Shown: positions 1 through 6,936 of the stretch, piece after piece
Numbering within the stretch: position 1 is the first letter of the stretch
Layout of the letters: each line of letters opens with the position of its first letter
From: an uncultured bacterium
GTDB lineage: Bacteria; Bacillota_I; Bacilli_A; RFN20; CAG-826
Length of the DNA stretch: 18,614 nucleotides
Direction: 5' to 3'
Assembly: GCA_949290725.1 (NCBI GenBank)
Contig: CASEST010000050.1
Location: 1-18,614 of the forward strand
The notes under the pieces: generated by a model
What the model was told of the DNA's origin: nothing
Seen by the model: only the letters and a program-made list of their open reading frames with translations
Database searches by the model: none
Translations under genes and position numbers: made by a program

Positions 1-28
1 ATATATTTATATAAAAATCATCTTCTCT

Positions 29-66
29 GCTTATTTAAAAAAATAAGCCGAATGTCCGAAGGGAGG
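29..66 (+). promoter_or_regulatory. Structured leader of the rpsF-ssb-rpsR operon (candidate S6:S18 autoregulatory RNA)
   Basis: A perfect 8-bp hairpin (GCTTATTT at 29-36, AAAA loop, AAATAAGC at 41-48) is followed at once by two CCGAA motifs (48-52 and 56-60) and a strong Shine-Dalgarno GGGAGG at 61-66. Leaders of rpsF operons in many bacteria carry an S6:S18-binding RNA with a conserved exposed CCG that mimics the 16S rRNA site and lets the S6:S18 complex repress its own mRNA. The position and the CCG motifs fit, but I did not verify the full consensus fold. The promoter, if inside the window, would lie in the AT-rich first 20 bases and cannot be assigned. Confidence 0.4.
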
Positions 67-74
67 TAAGTAAA

Positions 75-362
75 ATGAAAAAGTACGAAATTATGTACAT
101 TCTCAAATCAACCCTTGAAGAAGCAGATCGTAAGGCTGAAGTTGAAAAATTAGCAAAATTATTAACTAATAATGGTGCTAAGGTAACAAAGACTAATGAA
201 TGGGGCATGAGAGACCTTGCTTATGAAATTAAAAAAGAAAAGAAAGGTTATTATGTCGTATTAAAAGTTGAAGCTGAAACTGCTGCATTAAAGGAATTTG
301 ATCGTCTCACCAAGATTGATAGTAATGTCTTAAGATACTTAATTACTGTTGATCACGAATAG
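75..362 (+). CDS. rpsF: 30S ribosomal protein S6 (bS6)
   Basis: This 95-residue protein has the usual length and sequence of bS6. It opens with the beta-strand K-Y-E-I-M-Y-I-L, carries the central W-G-M-R-D-L-A-Y-E-I-K-K segment (about residues 43-54), and ends in a strand with R-Y-L-I-T-V. S6 pairs with S18 on the 30S platform, and both genes are in this operon. The ATG sits 8 nt after GGGAGG (61-66), so the start is well supported. The stop is TAG. It is the first gene of the rpsF-ssb-rpsR operon, and its leader may carry an S6:S18 binding element. Confidence 0.97.
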   Translation: MKKYEIMYILKSTLEEADRKAEVEKLAKLLTNNGAKVTKTNEWGMRDLAYEIKKEKKGYYVVLKVEAETAALKEFDRLTKIDSNVLRYLITVDHE

Positions 363-377
363 TAAGGAGAGATAAAA

Positions 378-830
378 ATGATTAATCGTGTAGTTTTACT
401 TGGAAGGATCACCAGAGATCCAGAGCTTAGAAGAAGTCAAAGTGGCGTTGCAATTGTTCCATTTACTATCGCAGTTGATGGATTAAGAAAAGATAGCGAA
501 GGCAATCGAATTACTAATTTTATTCCTTGTCGCGCTTTAGGGCAAACTGCTGAAATTTTAGCTAAATATACCGTCAAAGGTAGCTTAATTGCGATTGAGG
601 GTTATTTGCAAACTTCTCGTTTCGAAAGAAGAGATGGAAGTATGGCTTCGAGCATGGATGTTGTTGTCTCTAGTTTGACTTTATGTGATTCTCGTAATAA
701 AAATACACAAAAAGGAAGCGCTAATTTCCCAATTGATGAACCATCTAACGAACCTTCATTTAATGATGATTCAAATAGTGATGTTGACTATTCTCAAATG
801 GATTTAGCTGATGATGATCTTCCTTTTTAA
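378..830 (+). CDS. ssb: Single-stranded DNA-binding protein
   Basis: This 150-residue SSB has an N-terminal OB-fold (about 1-110) that starts with the typical I-N-R-V-V-L-L-G-R segment and includes the F-I-P-C-R-A-L-G-Q strand. A disordered acidic Asn/Ser-rich linker follows, and the protein ends in the conserved tip D-D-D-L-P-F (145-150), which recruits replication and repair partners. It coats single-stranded DNA at forks as a tetramer. AAGGAGAG at 363-370 places the ATG at 378, 15 bp after rpsF. Its place between rpsF and rpsR is the classic Bacillota arrangement. Confidence 0.97.
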   Translation: MINRVVLLGRITRDPELRRSQSGVAIVPFTIAVDGLRKDSEGNRITNFIPCRALGQTAEILAKYTVKGSLIAIEGYLQTSRFERRDGSMASSMDVVVSSLTLCDSRNKNTQKGSANFPIDEPSNEPSFNDDSNSDVDYSQMDLADDDLPF

Positions 831-863
831 AAACATTTTCAAATTAAGTTGAAAGGGGATAAT

Positions 864-1091
864 ATGGCATTTGTTAAAAAAAGAAGTAAGAAAAAAGTTT
901 GTTACTTCACAAAAAACAAAATTAAATTCATCGATTATAAAGATGTTGAATTATTAAAGAAATTTATTTCTTCTAGTGGAAGAATTTCTCCTCGTAGAAT
1001 AACTGGAACCAGTGCTAAATATCAAAGAGAATTAGCTAAAGCTATTAAAAACGCACGTTTTATGGCTTTACTTCCATATATTGAAGACTAA
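864..1091 (+). CDS. rpsR: 30S ribosomal protein S18 (bS18)
   Basis: This small basic protein partners S6 on the 30S platform. It contains the family core Y-K-D-V-E-L-L-K-K-F-I-S (about residues 30-41), then G-R-I-S-P-R-R-I-T-G-T and the C-terminal A-R-F-M-A-L-L-P-Y. The frame is open upstream to a TTG at 849, but AAAGGGG at 852-858 is correctly spaced for the ATG at 864. The product then starts M-A-F-V-K-K and is 75 residues long, so 864 is chosen. It is the last gene of the operon and is followed by a strong terminator. Confidence 0.95.
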   Translation: MAFVKKRSKKKVCYFTKNKIKFIDYKDVELLKKFISSSGRISPRRITGTSAKYQRELAKAIKNARFMALLPYIED

Positions 1092-1112
1092 TTTAATTTA
1101 AGATTATTTATT

Positions 1113-1145
1113 AAGATGTAAGAAGATAACTTCTTACATCTTTTT
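1113..1145 (+). terminator. Rho-independent terminator after rpsR
   Basis: A perfect 12-bp stem (1113-1124 with 1131-1142), a 6-nt loop GATAAC and a T-run (1141-1145) lie 21 bp after the rpsR stop. It ends the rpsF-ssb-rpsR transcript and isolates it from gdpP. Confidence 0.9.
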
Positions 1146-1192
1146 CTTTATCTGAACTTATTTTGATAAAGTTTTATTTATATATAAATTAA

Positions 1193-1216
1193 AGAAATTA
1201 TTATATAATAATTTCT
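1193..1216 (+). promoter_or_regulatory. Candidate gdpP-operon promoter (-10 TATAAT) inside a perfect 24-bp palindrome
   Basis: TATAAT at 1204-1209 lies at the centre of a perfect inverted repeat with half-site AGAAATTATTAT (1193-1204) and no spacer. No good -35 is found 17 bp upstream; TTGATA occurs farther away at 1163-1168. A start near 1216 would give a leader of about 13 nt before the gdpP ATG at 1229. The palindrome could be an operator, or a chance consequence of the base composition. Confidence 0.45.
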
Positions 1217-1228
1217 AAGAGATTTTTT

Positions 1229-3259
1229 ATGAGAAAAGTATTAAAAGTTATTCAAATTATTGCAATTATCTTAGCGATTGCCGAAATATTGATTTTTGGT
1301 ATTTTTATTACTCTATATATAACTGATATTGCTTCTTTACAAGATTTTATTAGTGTTGAAGGTATCGCTTATATTACTATTGTTATCGTTTTAGTAAATT
1401 TGATTGCTTTAGGAGCTTTTGTTTTTGCTCTTTCTTTAAATAATCAAAGAAATGATTTAAAAACTAAGGAAATCATTGGAAAAGAAATCAATGAATCATT
1501 TATTTTTGGTCAAATTGGCTTTGTTGTTTTAGATGAAACAAATAAAGTTATTTGGGCTAGTGAACTTTTTGAATCTCAAGACATTCATCTATTAAATCGC
1601 GATATTTTTGAATGGTGTGAAGAATTAGAAGAATTTAAAAACGCTAAATTAACTTTTGAAAAAACTATCTTAATTCAAGATCATTATTTTAGAGTTAAGT
1701 ATTTAGAAGAAAATCGTATTTTTCTTTTTAAAGATGTAAGTGAATATGAAAATGCTTTAGCTCTTTTCCAAAAAAATAGCTTAGTTTTGGGTATCATAAT
1801 GATCGATAATTATAGTGAAATTGCTCAAAATAACGAAGATGTTAACGACGTCATTCCTCAAATTCGTTCAGCTATTACTCAATATGGAAGAAATTTTCAT
1901 ATAGTTTTAAGAAGCTATAAAAATGATTGCTATTTCTGTGTAACTCGTAATGAAAATCTAGAAGAGATGCGTCGAGATAGTTTCTCTATTTTAAAAAATG
2001 TTCGTCAAGTTGGAATTAAAGAAGGAATTAATACTTCTTTATCAATTGCTTTTGCTTCTGATTATTCTAGTGTCACTCAAATTAACGAAATCGCTTCGAA
2101 TGCTTTAAGTGTTGCGATGTCACGCGGTGGCGATCAAGCCGTAGTTGCCCAAATGAATCATGAGCTAAGTTTTTATGGTGGCAAAACCGAGGCGAGCGAA
2201 AACAGGAATAAAGTCAAAGTAAAAAGCGATGCTAATGCTTTATTAAATATTGTCGAAGAAAACAAAGATCAGCAAATTTTAATCATGGGCCATCAAGGTA
2301 TGGACATGGACGCTTTAGGAAGTTGTTTAGGAATGTTAGCTATTTGTCGATATAAGAATGCTAATAACGTTAAAATTGTTTATGAAGATAAAAGAGCTGA
2401 AGCGAAAGTAAAAGCAGCGATGAATAGTTTATTTTCTTTTGATGAAGTTTCTAAATTCACAATTTCTCCTAAAAAAGCTAGTGAAATCTGCGATTCTTCA
2501 ACATTATTAATAGTCCTAGATGTTAATAATACTAAAATGATGATGGAGCCTATTTTAATGGATAAAACCGATAAAATAGTTATTATCGATCACCACCGTT
2601 TAGGCAGAGAAAACGTTGACGATTTATTATTATCAATCATTGATACTTCAGCCTCAAGCGCTTCTGAACTAGTGACAGAATTTATTAAATATGGTTCTAA
2701 GTTCCCACCGATACCATTAGATAAAAGAGCAGCAACAATTATGCTCTCTGGAATTTTCCTTGATACAGCATTTTTTAAAAGGCCAACGGTTGGCGTTAGA
2801 ACTTTTGAAGCTTCAATGGTTTTGAAAGAATATGGCGCATCTAACCAAGTGGCTGACGAATTATTAAAAGATGAATTTGAAGAATATTCTTTTATTTCTT
2901 CAATAGTTATGCAAAAAAAATCACCTTATTCTGGAATTATTTATTGTAAGCTAGACGATACTGAAATACTTGAACAATCCACTTTAGCGAAAATTTGTGA
3001 TCAATGTATTGAATTAAAAAATGTTAATGCCGCGTTTGTTATTGGTCGAGTTAATGCTAATACGGTTAATTTAAGTGCCAGAAGTAATGGTTTAATCAAC
3101 GTTCAAATGATTTGTGAAAAATTAGGTGGAGGTGGACATTTTAATTCCTCAGCAGCCTCATTTAATGAAAGTAATGTTGACGCGGTAGAGAAACTTTTGC
3201 TCGATGTTTTATCAGAAACATTAGATGATGCAAGAAGCGGCAATCAAGAAGGAGATTAA
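1229..3259 (+). CDS. gdpP: Cyclic-di-AMP phosphodiesterase, GdpP family (DHH/DHHA1)
   Basis: GdpP-type membrane enzymes hydrolyse the second messenger c-di-AMP to pApA. The 676 residues follow the family layout: two N-terminal membrane helices (about 6-31 and 44-69), a PAS-like region (about 85-175), a degenerate GGDEF domain (about 180-310, with S-R-G-G-D-Q at 298-303 instead of an active G-G-D-E-F), then DHH and DHHA1 domains. Metal ligands are visible in G-H-Q-G-M-D-M-D (354-361) and I-D-H-H-R (453-457). G-G-G-G-H at 633-637 is the DHHA1 signature. The start has only a weak AAGAGA element upstream, but the hydrophobic N-terminus supports it. The stop is 2 bp from rplI, in the conserved gdpP-rplI-dnaB order. 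Confidence 0.94.
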   Translation: MRKVLKVIQIIAIILAIAEILIFGIFITLYITDIASLQDFISVEGIAYITIVIVLVNLIALGAFVFALSLNNQRNDLKTKEIIGKEINESFIFGQIGFVVLDETNKVIWASELFESQDIHLLNRDIFEWCEELEEFKNAKLTFEKTILIQDHYFRVKYLEENRIFLFKDVSEYENALALFQKNSLVLGIIMIDNYSEIAQNNEDVNDVIPQIRSAITQYGRNFHIVLRSYKNDCYFCVTRNENLEEMRRDSFSILKNVRQVGIKEGINTSLSIAFASDYSSVTQINEIASNALSVAMSRGGDQAVVAQMNHELSFYGGKTEASENRNKVKVKSDANALLNIVEENKDQQILIMGHQGMDMDALGSCLGMLAICRYKNANNVKIVYEDKRAEAKVKAAMNSLFSFDEVSKFTISPKKASEICDSSTLLIVLDVNNTKMMMEPILMDKTDKIVIIDHHRLGRENVDDLLLSIIDTSASSASELVTEFIKYGSKFPPIPLDKRAATIMLSGIFLDTAFFKRPTVGVRTFEASMVLKEYGASNQVADELLKDEFEEYSFISSIVMQKKSPYSGIIYCKLDDTEILEQSTLAKICDQCIELKNVNAAFVIGRVNANTVNLSARSNGLINVQMICEKLGGGGHFNSSAASFNESNVDAVEKLLLDVLSETLDDARSGNQEGD

Positions 3260-3261
3260 TT

Positions 3262-3711
3262 ATGGAAATAATTTTATTACAAGATATTAAAGGTTTAGGC
3301 AAAAAAGGCGAAACAAAATCTGTTAATGATGGCTATGCGAATAACTTTTTAATTAAAAAAGGATTGGCTATTAAAAAAACAGAAGGATCTGTCTCTTTTT
3401 TAGAGAAAGAAAAAGCTGAAGAAGCCAAAAAACAAGAAGAATTAAAAGAAGAAGCTATTAAAAATAAAGAAAAATTAGATACTATTGTCTTGGAATTCAA
3501 AGCTAAAGCTCAAGCAAAAGGAGCGATGGCTGGGTCAATTTCAACTAAAGAAGTTGAAGGCAAATTAAAAAAAGAGTATGGCATATCAATTGATAAACGA
3601 AAATTTGTTGAAAAATATCCTATCAATTCATTCGGCTATACAAATTTAAAAATTGAACTTTATAAGGGAATTATTGCTACCATTAGAGTTCATATAAGCG
3701 AAGAAAAATAA
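3262..3711 (+). CDS. rplI: 50S ribosomal protein L9 (bL9)
   Basis: L9 binds 23S rRNA near the L1 stalk and helps maintain reading frame. The 149-residue length is typical. The N-terminal domain (1-40) carries the signature D-I-K-G-L-G-K-K-G with V-x-x-G-Y-A-x-N-F-L. A long charged Lys/Glu-rich connecting helix follows (about 48-75), then a C-terminal globular domain (about 80-149). An AAGGAGA Shine-Dalgarno is embedded in the last codons of gdpP, giving coupled translation. Confidence 0.96.
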   Translation: MEIILLQDIKGLGKKGETKSVNDGYANNFLIKKGLAIKKTEGSVSFLEKEKAEEAKKQEELKEEAIKNKEKLDTIVLEFKAKAQAKGAMAGSISTKEVEGKLKKEYGISIDKRKFVEKYPINSFGYTNLKIELYKGIIATIRVHISEEK

Positions 3712-3716
3712 GAATT

Positions 3717-5153
3717 ATGAACAATACTTTTTTGCATGACGATGATTTAGAAGCTGTTGTTCTTGGCTCGATGATCACTTCAAAAGATTGCGCTTTGATT
3801 GGAGTGGCTTCTTTAACAATCGATGATTTTTTTATTGCTAATAAGGCTAATCGCGAAATCTTTAAAGCGATGAAAGAGCTTGAAGATATCGATTCACCAA
3901 TTGATCCAGCTACTCTTGCTTCACAATTAAGACTTAATAAAGTTTATGATGAGGTTGGGGGTACAAAATATTTAACGAGTTTGATTGATAAAGTTACCAT
4001 TTATCAAACATTTGAAACTTATATAAACCGTTTAAAAGAGTTTACTTTATTAAGAAAATTAGTTAATCAATGCGATGAAATTATTAATAAGGCGACTAGT
4101 AAAGAATTATCTTCAATTAGTGATTTTTTAAGAACTGCAGAAAAAAATATTAATGAAATTACCTCTAAAAGAAAAATATCGGAGTTTAAAAGAGCATCTG
4201 AAATCGCCGAAATAGTAGGAGCAATGTTACAAAAAAGTAATGGGGAAGATAAGATTACAGGTTTAAGAACCGGCTTTATTTCTTTAGATAAAAAAATCAA
4301 TGGTCTTGGTAAAGGCCAACTTATTGTTGTTGCCGCAAGACCTGGTGTTGGTAAAAGCGCTCTTGCTTTAAATATGTGCTATAACATCGCAAGACGAAGC
4401 GATGATGTTATTGCTTATTTTTCTTTAGAAATGAGTAATGAAGAATTAATGCGTCGTCTTTTTGCTATTTCTAGCGGTGTTCCACAACATAAAATAAATA
4501 CCGGATTTTTATCTATTCAAGATAAATCTTTATTAAAACAAGCTGAAAAAGAAATATCAAATACTGATATTTATTTCGAAGAATCTCCAGGCGTTACAAT
4601 TGATGAAATCGCAATTAAATGCCGTCGTTTAAAAGAACAAAAAGATAAATTATCTTTAATTGTTATTGACCATTTAGGAATTATTCAACCAGGAGCGCAT
4701 AATTTTAAAAGCAATCAAGAAAAATTAGAATATTTTACACACGCTTTAAAAACTTTATCTTTAGAATTAAACGTTCCGATTTTGTTAGTTTGTCATATTA
4801 ATCGTGGAGCTGAGCAAAAAGAAAATCGTATTCCAGAAATCAGTGAATTAAGAGGTAGCGGTTCAATTGAAAATGATGCTGATAAAATTTTGCTTTTATA
4901 TCGACTTGGATATTATAAATCGCAAGGAATTGATGTTAAAACGAAAAAAGGTTTTGGCGATAATGAGAATGAAGTTGTAACTAAAGAAGACGATAATCGA
5001 GGACAAAAAATGGATATTATTGTTGGTAAAAATCGTCAAGGTGAAACTGGAAAGGTTACTTTATTATTTTTCCCTGCTATTGGTCGATTTGCTGTTCCAA
5101 GCGATGATACATTGACGGCGATGGACCGTTTAGCTGAAGCTATTGGAGAATAA
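3717..5153 (+). CDS. dnaB: Replicative DNA helicase, DnaB family
   Basis: This 478-residue hexameric helicase (DnaC in Bacillus nomenclature) unwinds DNA at the fork. The N-terminal DnaB domain spans about 5-105, a linker helix region follows, and the RecA-like ATPase starts near 183. The Walker A motif A-R-P-G-V-G-K-S-A (207-215) has G-V where most relatives have S/G-M. The Walker B is L-I-V-I-D-H-L (314-320). The G-S-G-S-I-E-N-D-A-D segment (380-389) and K-N-R-Q-G-E-T-G (438-445) match conserved motifs. The start lies 5 bp after the rplI stop with only a poor Shine-Dalgarno, so coupling to rplI is likely. No helicase loader gene is in the window. Confidence 0.96.
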   Translation: MNNTFLHDDDLEAVVLGSMITSKDCALIGVASLTIDDFFIANKANREIFKAMKELEDIDSPIDPATLASQLRLNKVYDEVGGTKYLTSLIDKVTIYQTFETYINRLKEFTLLRKLVNQCDEIINKATSKELSSISDFLRTAEKNINEITSKRKISEFKRASEIAEIVGAMLQKSNGEDKITGLRTGFISLDKKINGLGKGQLIVVAARPGVGKSALALNMCYNIARRSDDVIAYFSLEMSNEELMRRLFAISSGVPQHKINTGFLSIQDKSLLKQAEKEISNTDIYFEESPGVTIDEIAIKCRRLKEQKDKLSLIVIDHLGIIQPGAHNFKSNQEKLEYFTHALKTLSLELNVPILLVCHINRGAEQKENRIPEISELRGSGSIENDADKILLLYRLGYYKSQGIDVKTKKGFGDNENEVVTKEDDNRGQKMDIIVGKNRQGETGKVTLLFFPAIGRFAVPSDDTLTAMDRLAEAIGE

Positions 5154-5154
5154 T

Positions 5155-5925
5155 ATGCTTCATTGTTTAAATATTTGTAGCGGATCAAAAGGAAACGCCT
5201 CCTTAATTTATAATGAGGAGACATTAATTCTTGTTGATGTTGGAATGAGAAAAAAAGATTTATTAGAAGCTTTAAAATTTCTTAATAAAAAAATTGAAGA
5301 TATTGATTATATTTTGATTACACATAATCATGATGATCATATTAAAGGATTGAGATTTGTCGAATCAATTAGTGATCGAATATATTTAAAAGAGGGAATT
5401 TTAGAGTATTATTTTAGTAAATATAAAGACAAACTTCATTTTGTTGAAGATTATAAAAAATATATTTTTAAAACTATCGAAGTTTTATTTTTAAAAACTA
5501 GCCATGATGTTTCAGCCTCTAGCGGTTATATTTTTAAAGATTTAAATAGTGATGAGACTTTAGGTTATATTACCGATAATGGTTATATTAATGAATATAA
5601 TTTAGATTTATTAAAAAATTTAACCTATTATTATTTTGAATCTAATCATGATATTTATTATTTGCTAGTTTCTAATAGAACAATCGATTTAAAAACTCGA
5701 ATTTTATCATATAAGGGCCATTTATCTAATGAACAATCAGCGATTTATTTATCTTATTTAATCGGAGAAAAGACTAAAAAGATTTTATTAGCTCATTTAA
5801 GCGAAGAATGCAATACTAAGGATTTAGCTATATTAACCCATAAACGAATTTATGAGGAAAATAATATAAATCTTGATAATATCGCTTTATTAACTGCCTC
5901 TCAAAGAGAGATGACTTATTTTTAA
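5155..5925 (+). CDS. walJ: WalJ/YycJ-type metallo-beta-lactamase-fold hydrolase
   Basis: This 256-residue protein has the metallo-beta-lactamase fold. The zinc motif H-N-H-D-D-H is at residues 57-62. Later family landmarks are S-H-D with S-G-Y (about 117-127), I-T-D-N-G-Y (about 139-144), E-S-N-H-D-I (about 163-168) and G-H-L-S-N-E (about 189-194). These match YycJ/WalJ, a putative nuclease or phosphodiesterase co-conserved with the WalRK regulon and linked to the coordination of replication and division. A TTG at 5143 is in frame, but GGAG at 5145-5148 points to the ATG at 5155, one base after the dnaB stop. WalR, WalK, YycH and YycI are not present here. The gene symbol is by homology only. 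Confidence 0.85.
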   Translation: MLHCLNICSGSKGNASLIYNEETLILVDVGMRKKDLLEALKFLNKKIEDIDYILITHNHDDHIKGLRFVESISDRIYLKEGILEYYFSKYKDKLHFVEDYKKYIFKTIEVLFLKTSHDVSASSGYIFKDLNSDETLGYITDNGYINEYNLDLLKNLTYYYFESNHDIYYLLVSNRTIDLKTRILSYKGHLSNEQSAIYLSYLIGEKTKKILLAHLSEECNTKDLAILTHKRIYEENNINLDNIALLTASQREMTYF

Positions 5926-5929
5926 ATTT

Positions 5930-6400
5930 ATGGTTAAGATAACTTTGCTTGTTGTTGGAAATATTAAAGAAAGATATTTCAAAGAAGCGATTAATGAATA
6001 TTTAAAACGCCTTTCTAAGTATTCAAAAGTAGAAATTAAAGAGGTTGAAGAATTAAAATTACAAAATCGCAAAGAAGAAGAAATTAAAGAAAAAGAAGGA
6101 GAAGAACTTCTTAAATATATAAAAAGAGATCAATTTGTAATTTTATTAGATTTAAATAAAAAAGAATTAACTAGTGAAGAGTTTGCTTATAAAATTAATG
6201 AACTTATCTCTTTAGGAAAAGGTGATATTGTTTTTGTTATTGGGGGAAGTTTGGGTTTAGGTGAGAATATTAAAAAAAGAGGTGATTATTTTGTTACTTT
6301 TTCAAAATTAACTTTTCCTCACCAAATGATTCGTTTATTTTTACTTGAACAAATTTATCGCTCATTTAAGATTATAAATCGTGAAACTTATCATCATTAA
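5930..6400 (+). CDS. rlmH: 23S rRNA pseudouridine-1915 N3-methyltransferase RlmH
   Basis: This SPOUT-class methyltransferase uses SAM to methylate the pseudouridine at 23S position 1915 in helix 69. The 156-residue length is typical. The N-terminus I-T-L-L-V-V-G-N-I-K-E-R-Y matches the family. The SAM-binding trefoil knot shows F-V-I-G-G-S-L-G (102-109), L-T-F-P-H-Q (127-132) and E-Q-I-Y-R-S-F-K (140-147), and the C-terminus Y-H-H resembles the usual Y-H-K/R. It starts 4 bp after the walJ stop without a recognisable Shine-Dalgarno, so translation probably depends on coupling. Pairing with walJ matches the Bacillus wal region, where both occur. Confidence 0.93.
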   Translation: MVKITLLVVGNIKERYFKEAINEYLKRLSKYSKVEIKEVEELKLQNRKEEEIKEKEGEELLKYIKRDQFVILLDLNKKELTSEEFAYKINELISLGKGDIVFVIGGSLGLGENIKKRGDYFVTFSKLTFPHQMIRLFLLEQIYRSFKIINRETYHH

Positions 6401-6411
6401 TTTGTTTTAGC

Positions 6412-6434
6412 TATAATAATTAAAAAAAGGAAGG
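6412..6434 (+). promoter_or_regulatory. -10 TATAAT and Shine-Dalgarno in front of the 6440 gene
   Basis: A TATAAT at 6412-6417 and a purine-rich AAAGGAAGGA Shine-Dalgarno (about 6426-6435) lie in the 39-bp gap after rlmH. No convincing -35 is seen (the best placed is TTATCA-like near 6388), so the small gene may be co-transcribed with rlmH, separately transcribed, or both. Confidence 0.4.
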
Positions 6435-6439
6435 ATTAT

Positions 6440-6790
6440 ATGGAATTTAAGGAATTAGAAACATTAAATTTAAAAAGAAATATTGATAAAATTTATGACA
6501 AATTTGTTCCATCATATATATTAGATGATGGTTCAATCTTTTATATTGAACCAAGTTTTTATACCCAATTAATTAATTTAAAGATACAATATATGGATTT
6601 ATTTCCACAAATTTTAAATTCAATAATTGAAATTACTAAAACTAATAAAAAAGTTATCTTTACAGCCGATTATGAATCACCTTTACTTGAAAAAGAAGAT
6701 TTTATTTATCGCGAAATAAGTGATGTTTTAGCTTATAATCATTTAAGTATAGATATTAAGATAAATCCAGATAGTGATTGGAAGGATTAA
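6440..6790 (+). CDS. Hypothetical protein, 116 aa, function unknown
   Basis: I do not recognise this family. The protein is 116 residues, soluble-looking and acidic, with no signal peptide or membrane helix. The pattern alternates predicted strands and helices: D-D-G-S-I-F-Y-I-E-P-S-F near 29-40, an I/L-rich helix near 44-68, then K-K-V-I-F-T-A-D-Y (70-78). The C-terminus ends D-S-D-W-K-D. A good Shine-Dalgarno precedes the ATG and the codon use resembles its neighbours, so the gene is probably real. It follows rlmH and is closed by its own terminator. The context gives no clear role. Confidence 0.75.
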   Translation: MEFKELETLNLKRNIDKIYDKFVPSYILDDGSIFYIEPSFYTQLINLKIQYMDLFPQILNSIIEITKTNKKVIFTADYESPLLEKEDFIYREISDVLAYNHLSIDIKINPDSDWKD

Positions 6791-6791
6791 T

Positions 6792-6813
6792 TTTACATAT
6801 TTTAAAATGTAAA
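6792..6813 (+). repeat. Weak AT-rich hairpin after the 6440 gene
   Basis: TTTACAT (6792-6798) and ATGTAAA (6807-6813) flank an 8-nt loop just after the stop codon. No U-tract follows, so it is more likely an mRNA 3'-end structure than an independent terminator. Confidence 0.35.
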
Positions 6814-6849
6814 GTGCTTATATAAATTTTAATATTTTCTTAATATTTA

Positions 6850-6878
6850 AAAAAAGCTAGACTAGGTCGTGCTTTTTT
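6850..6878. terminator. Intrinsic terminator, probably bidirectional
   Basis: AAAAAAGC (6850-6857) pairs with GCTTTTTT (6871-6878). A second short helix GAC/GTC (6860-6862 with 6866-6868) lies inside after a 2x2 internal mismatch. The A-tract and T-tract make it usable on either strand. It closes the upstream unit just before the importer promoter. Confidence 0.75.
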
Positions 6879-6899
6879 AAATTGTTAAGAAATTAATAT

Positions 6900-6928
6900 T
6901 TGATTTATAAGATTTATATCTATATGAT
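6900..6928 (+). promoter_or_regulatory. SigA-type promoter of the nucleoside importer operon
   Basis: A -35 box TTGATT (6900-6905) is separated by exactly 17 bp from a -10 box TATGAT (6923-6928). This predicts a transcription start near 6935, immediately upstream of the structured leader, and a 5' UTR of about 177 nt before the ATG at 7112. Confidence 0.75.
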
Positions 6929-6936
6929 AATCACAA

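Noticed and set aside
849..863. Upstream TTG start for rpsR giving five extra residues
   Set aside because: The Shine-Dalgarno AAAGGGG lies inside this extension and is spaced for the ATG at 864, which gives the standard S18 N-terminus.
4067..4300. Minus-strand frame of 77 codons inside dnaB
   Set aside because: It lies fully within a confident helicase gene and has no recognisable product.
5143..5154. Upstream TTG start for the WalJ-like gene, overlapping dnaB
   Set aside because: GGAG at 5145-5148 serves the ATG at 5155, and family members begin close to that Met.
5036..5224. Minus-strand frame across the dnaB-walJ junction
   Set aside because: It is antisense to two strongly supported genes that are translationally coupled.
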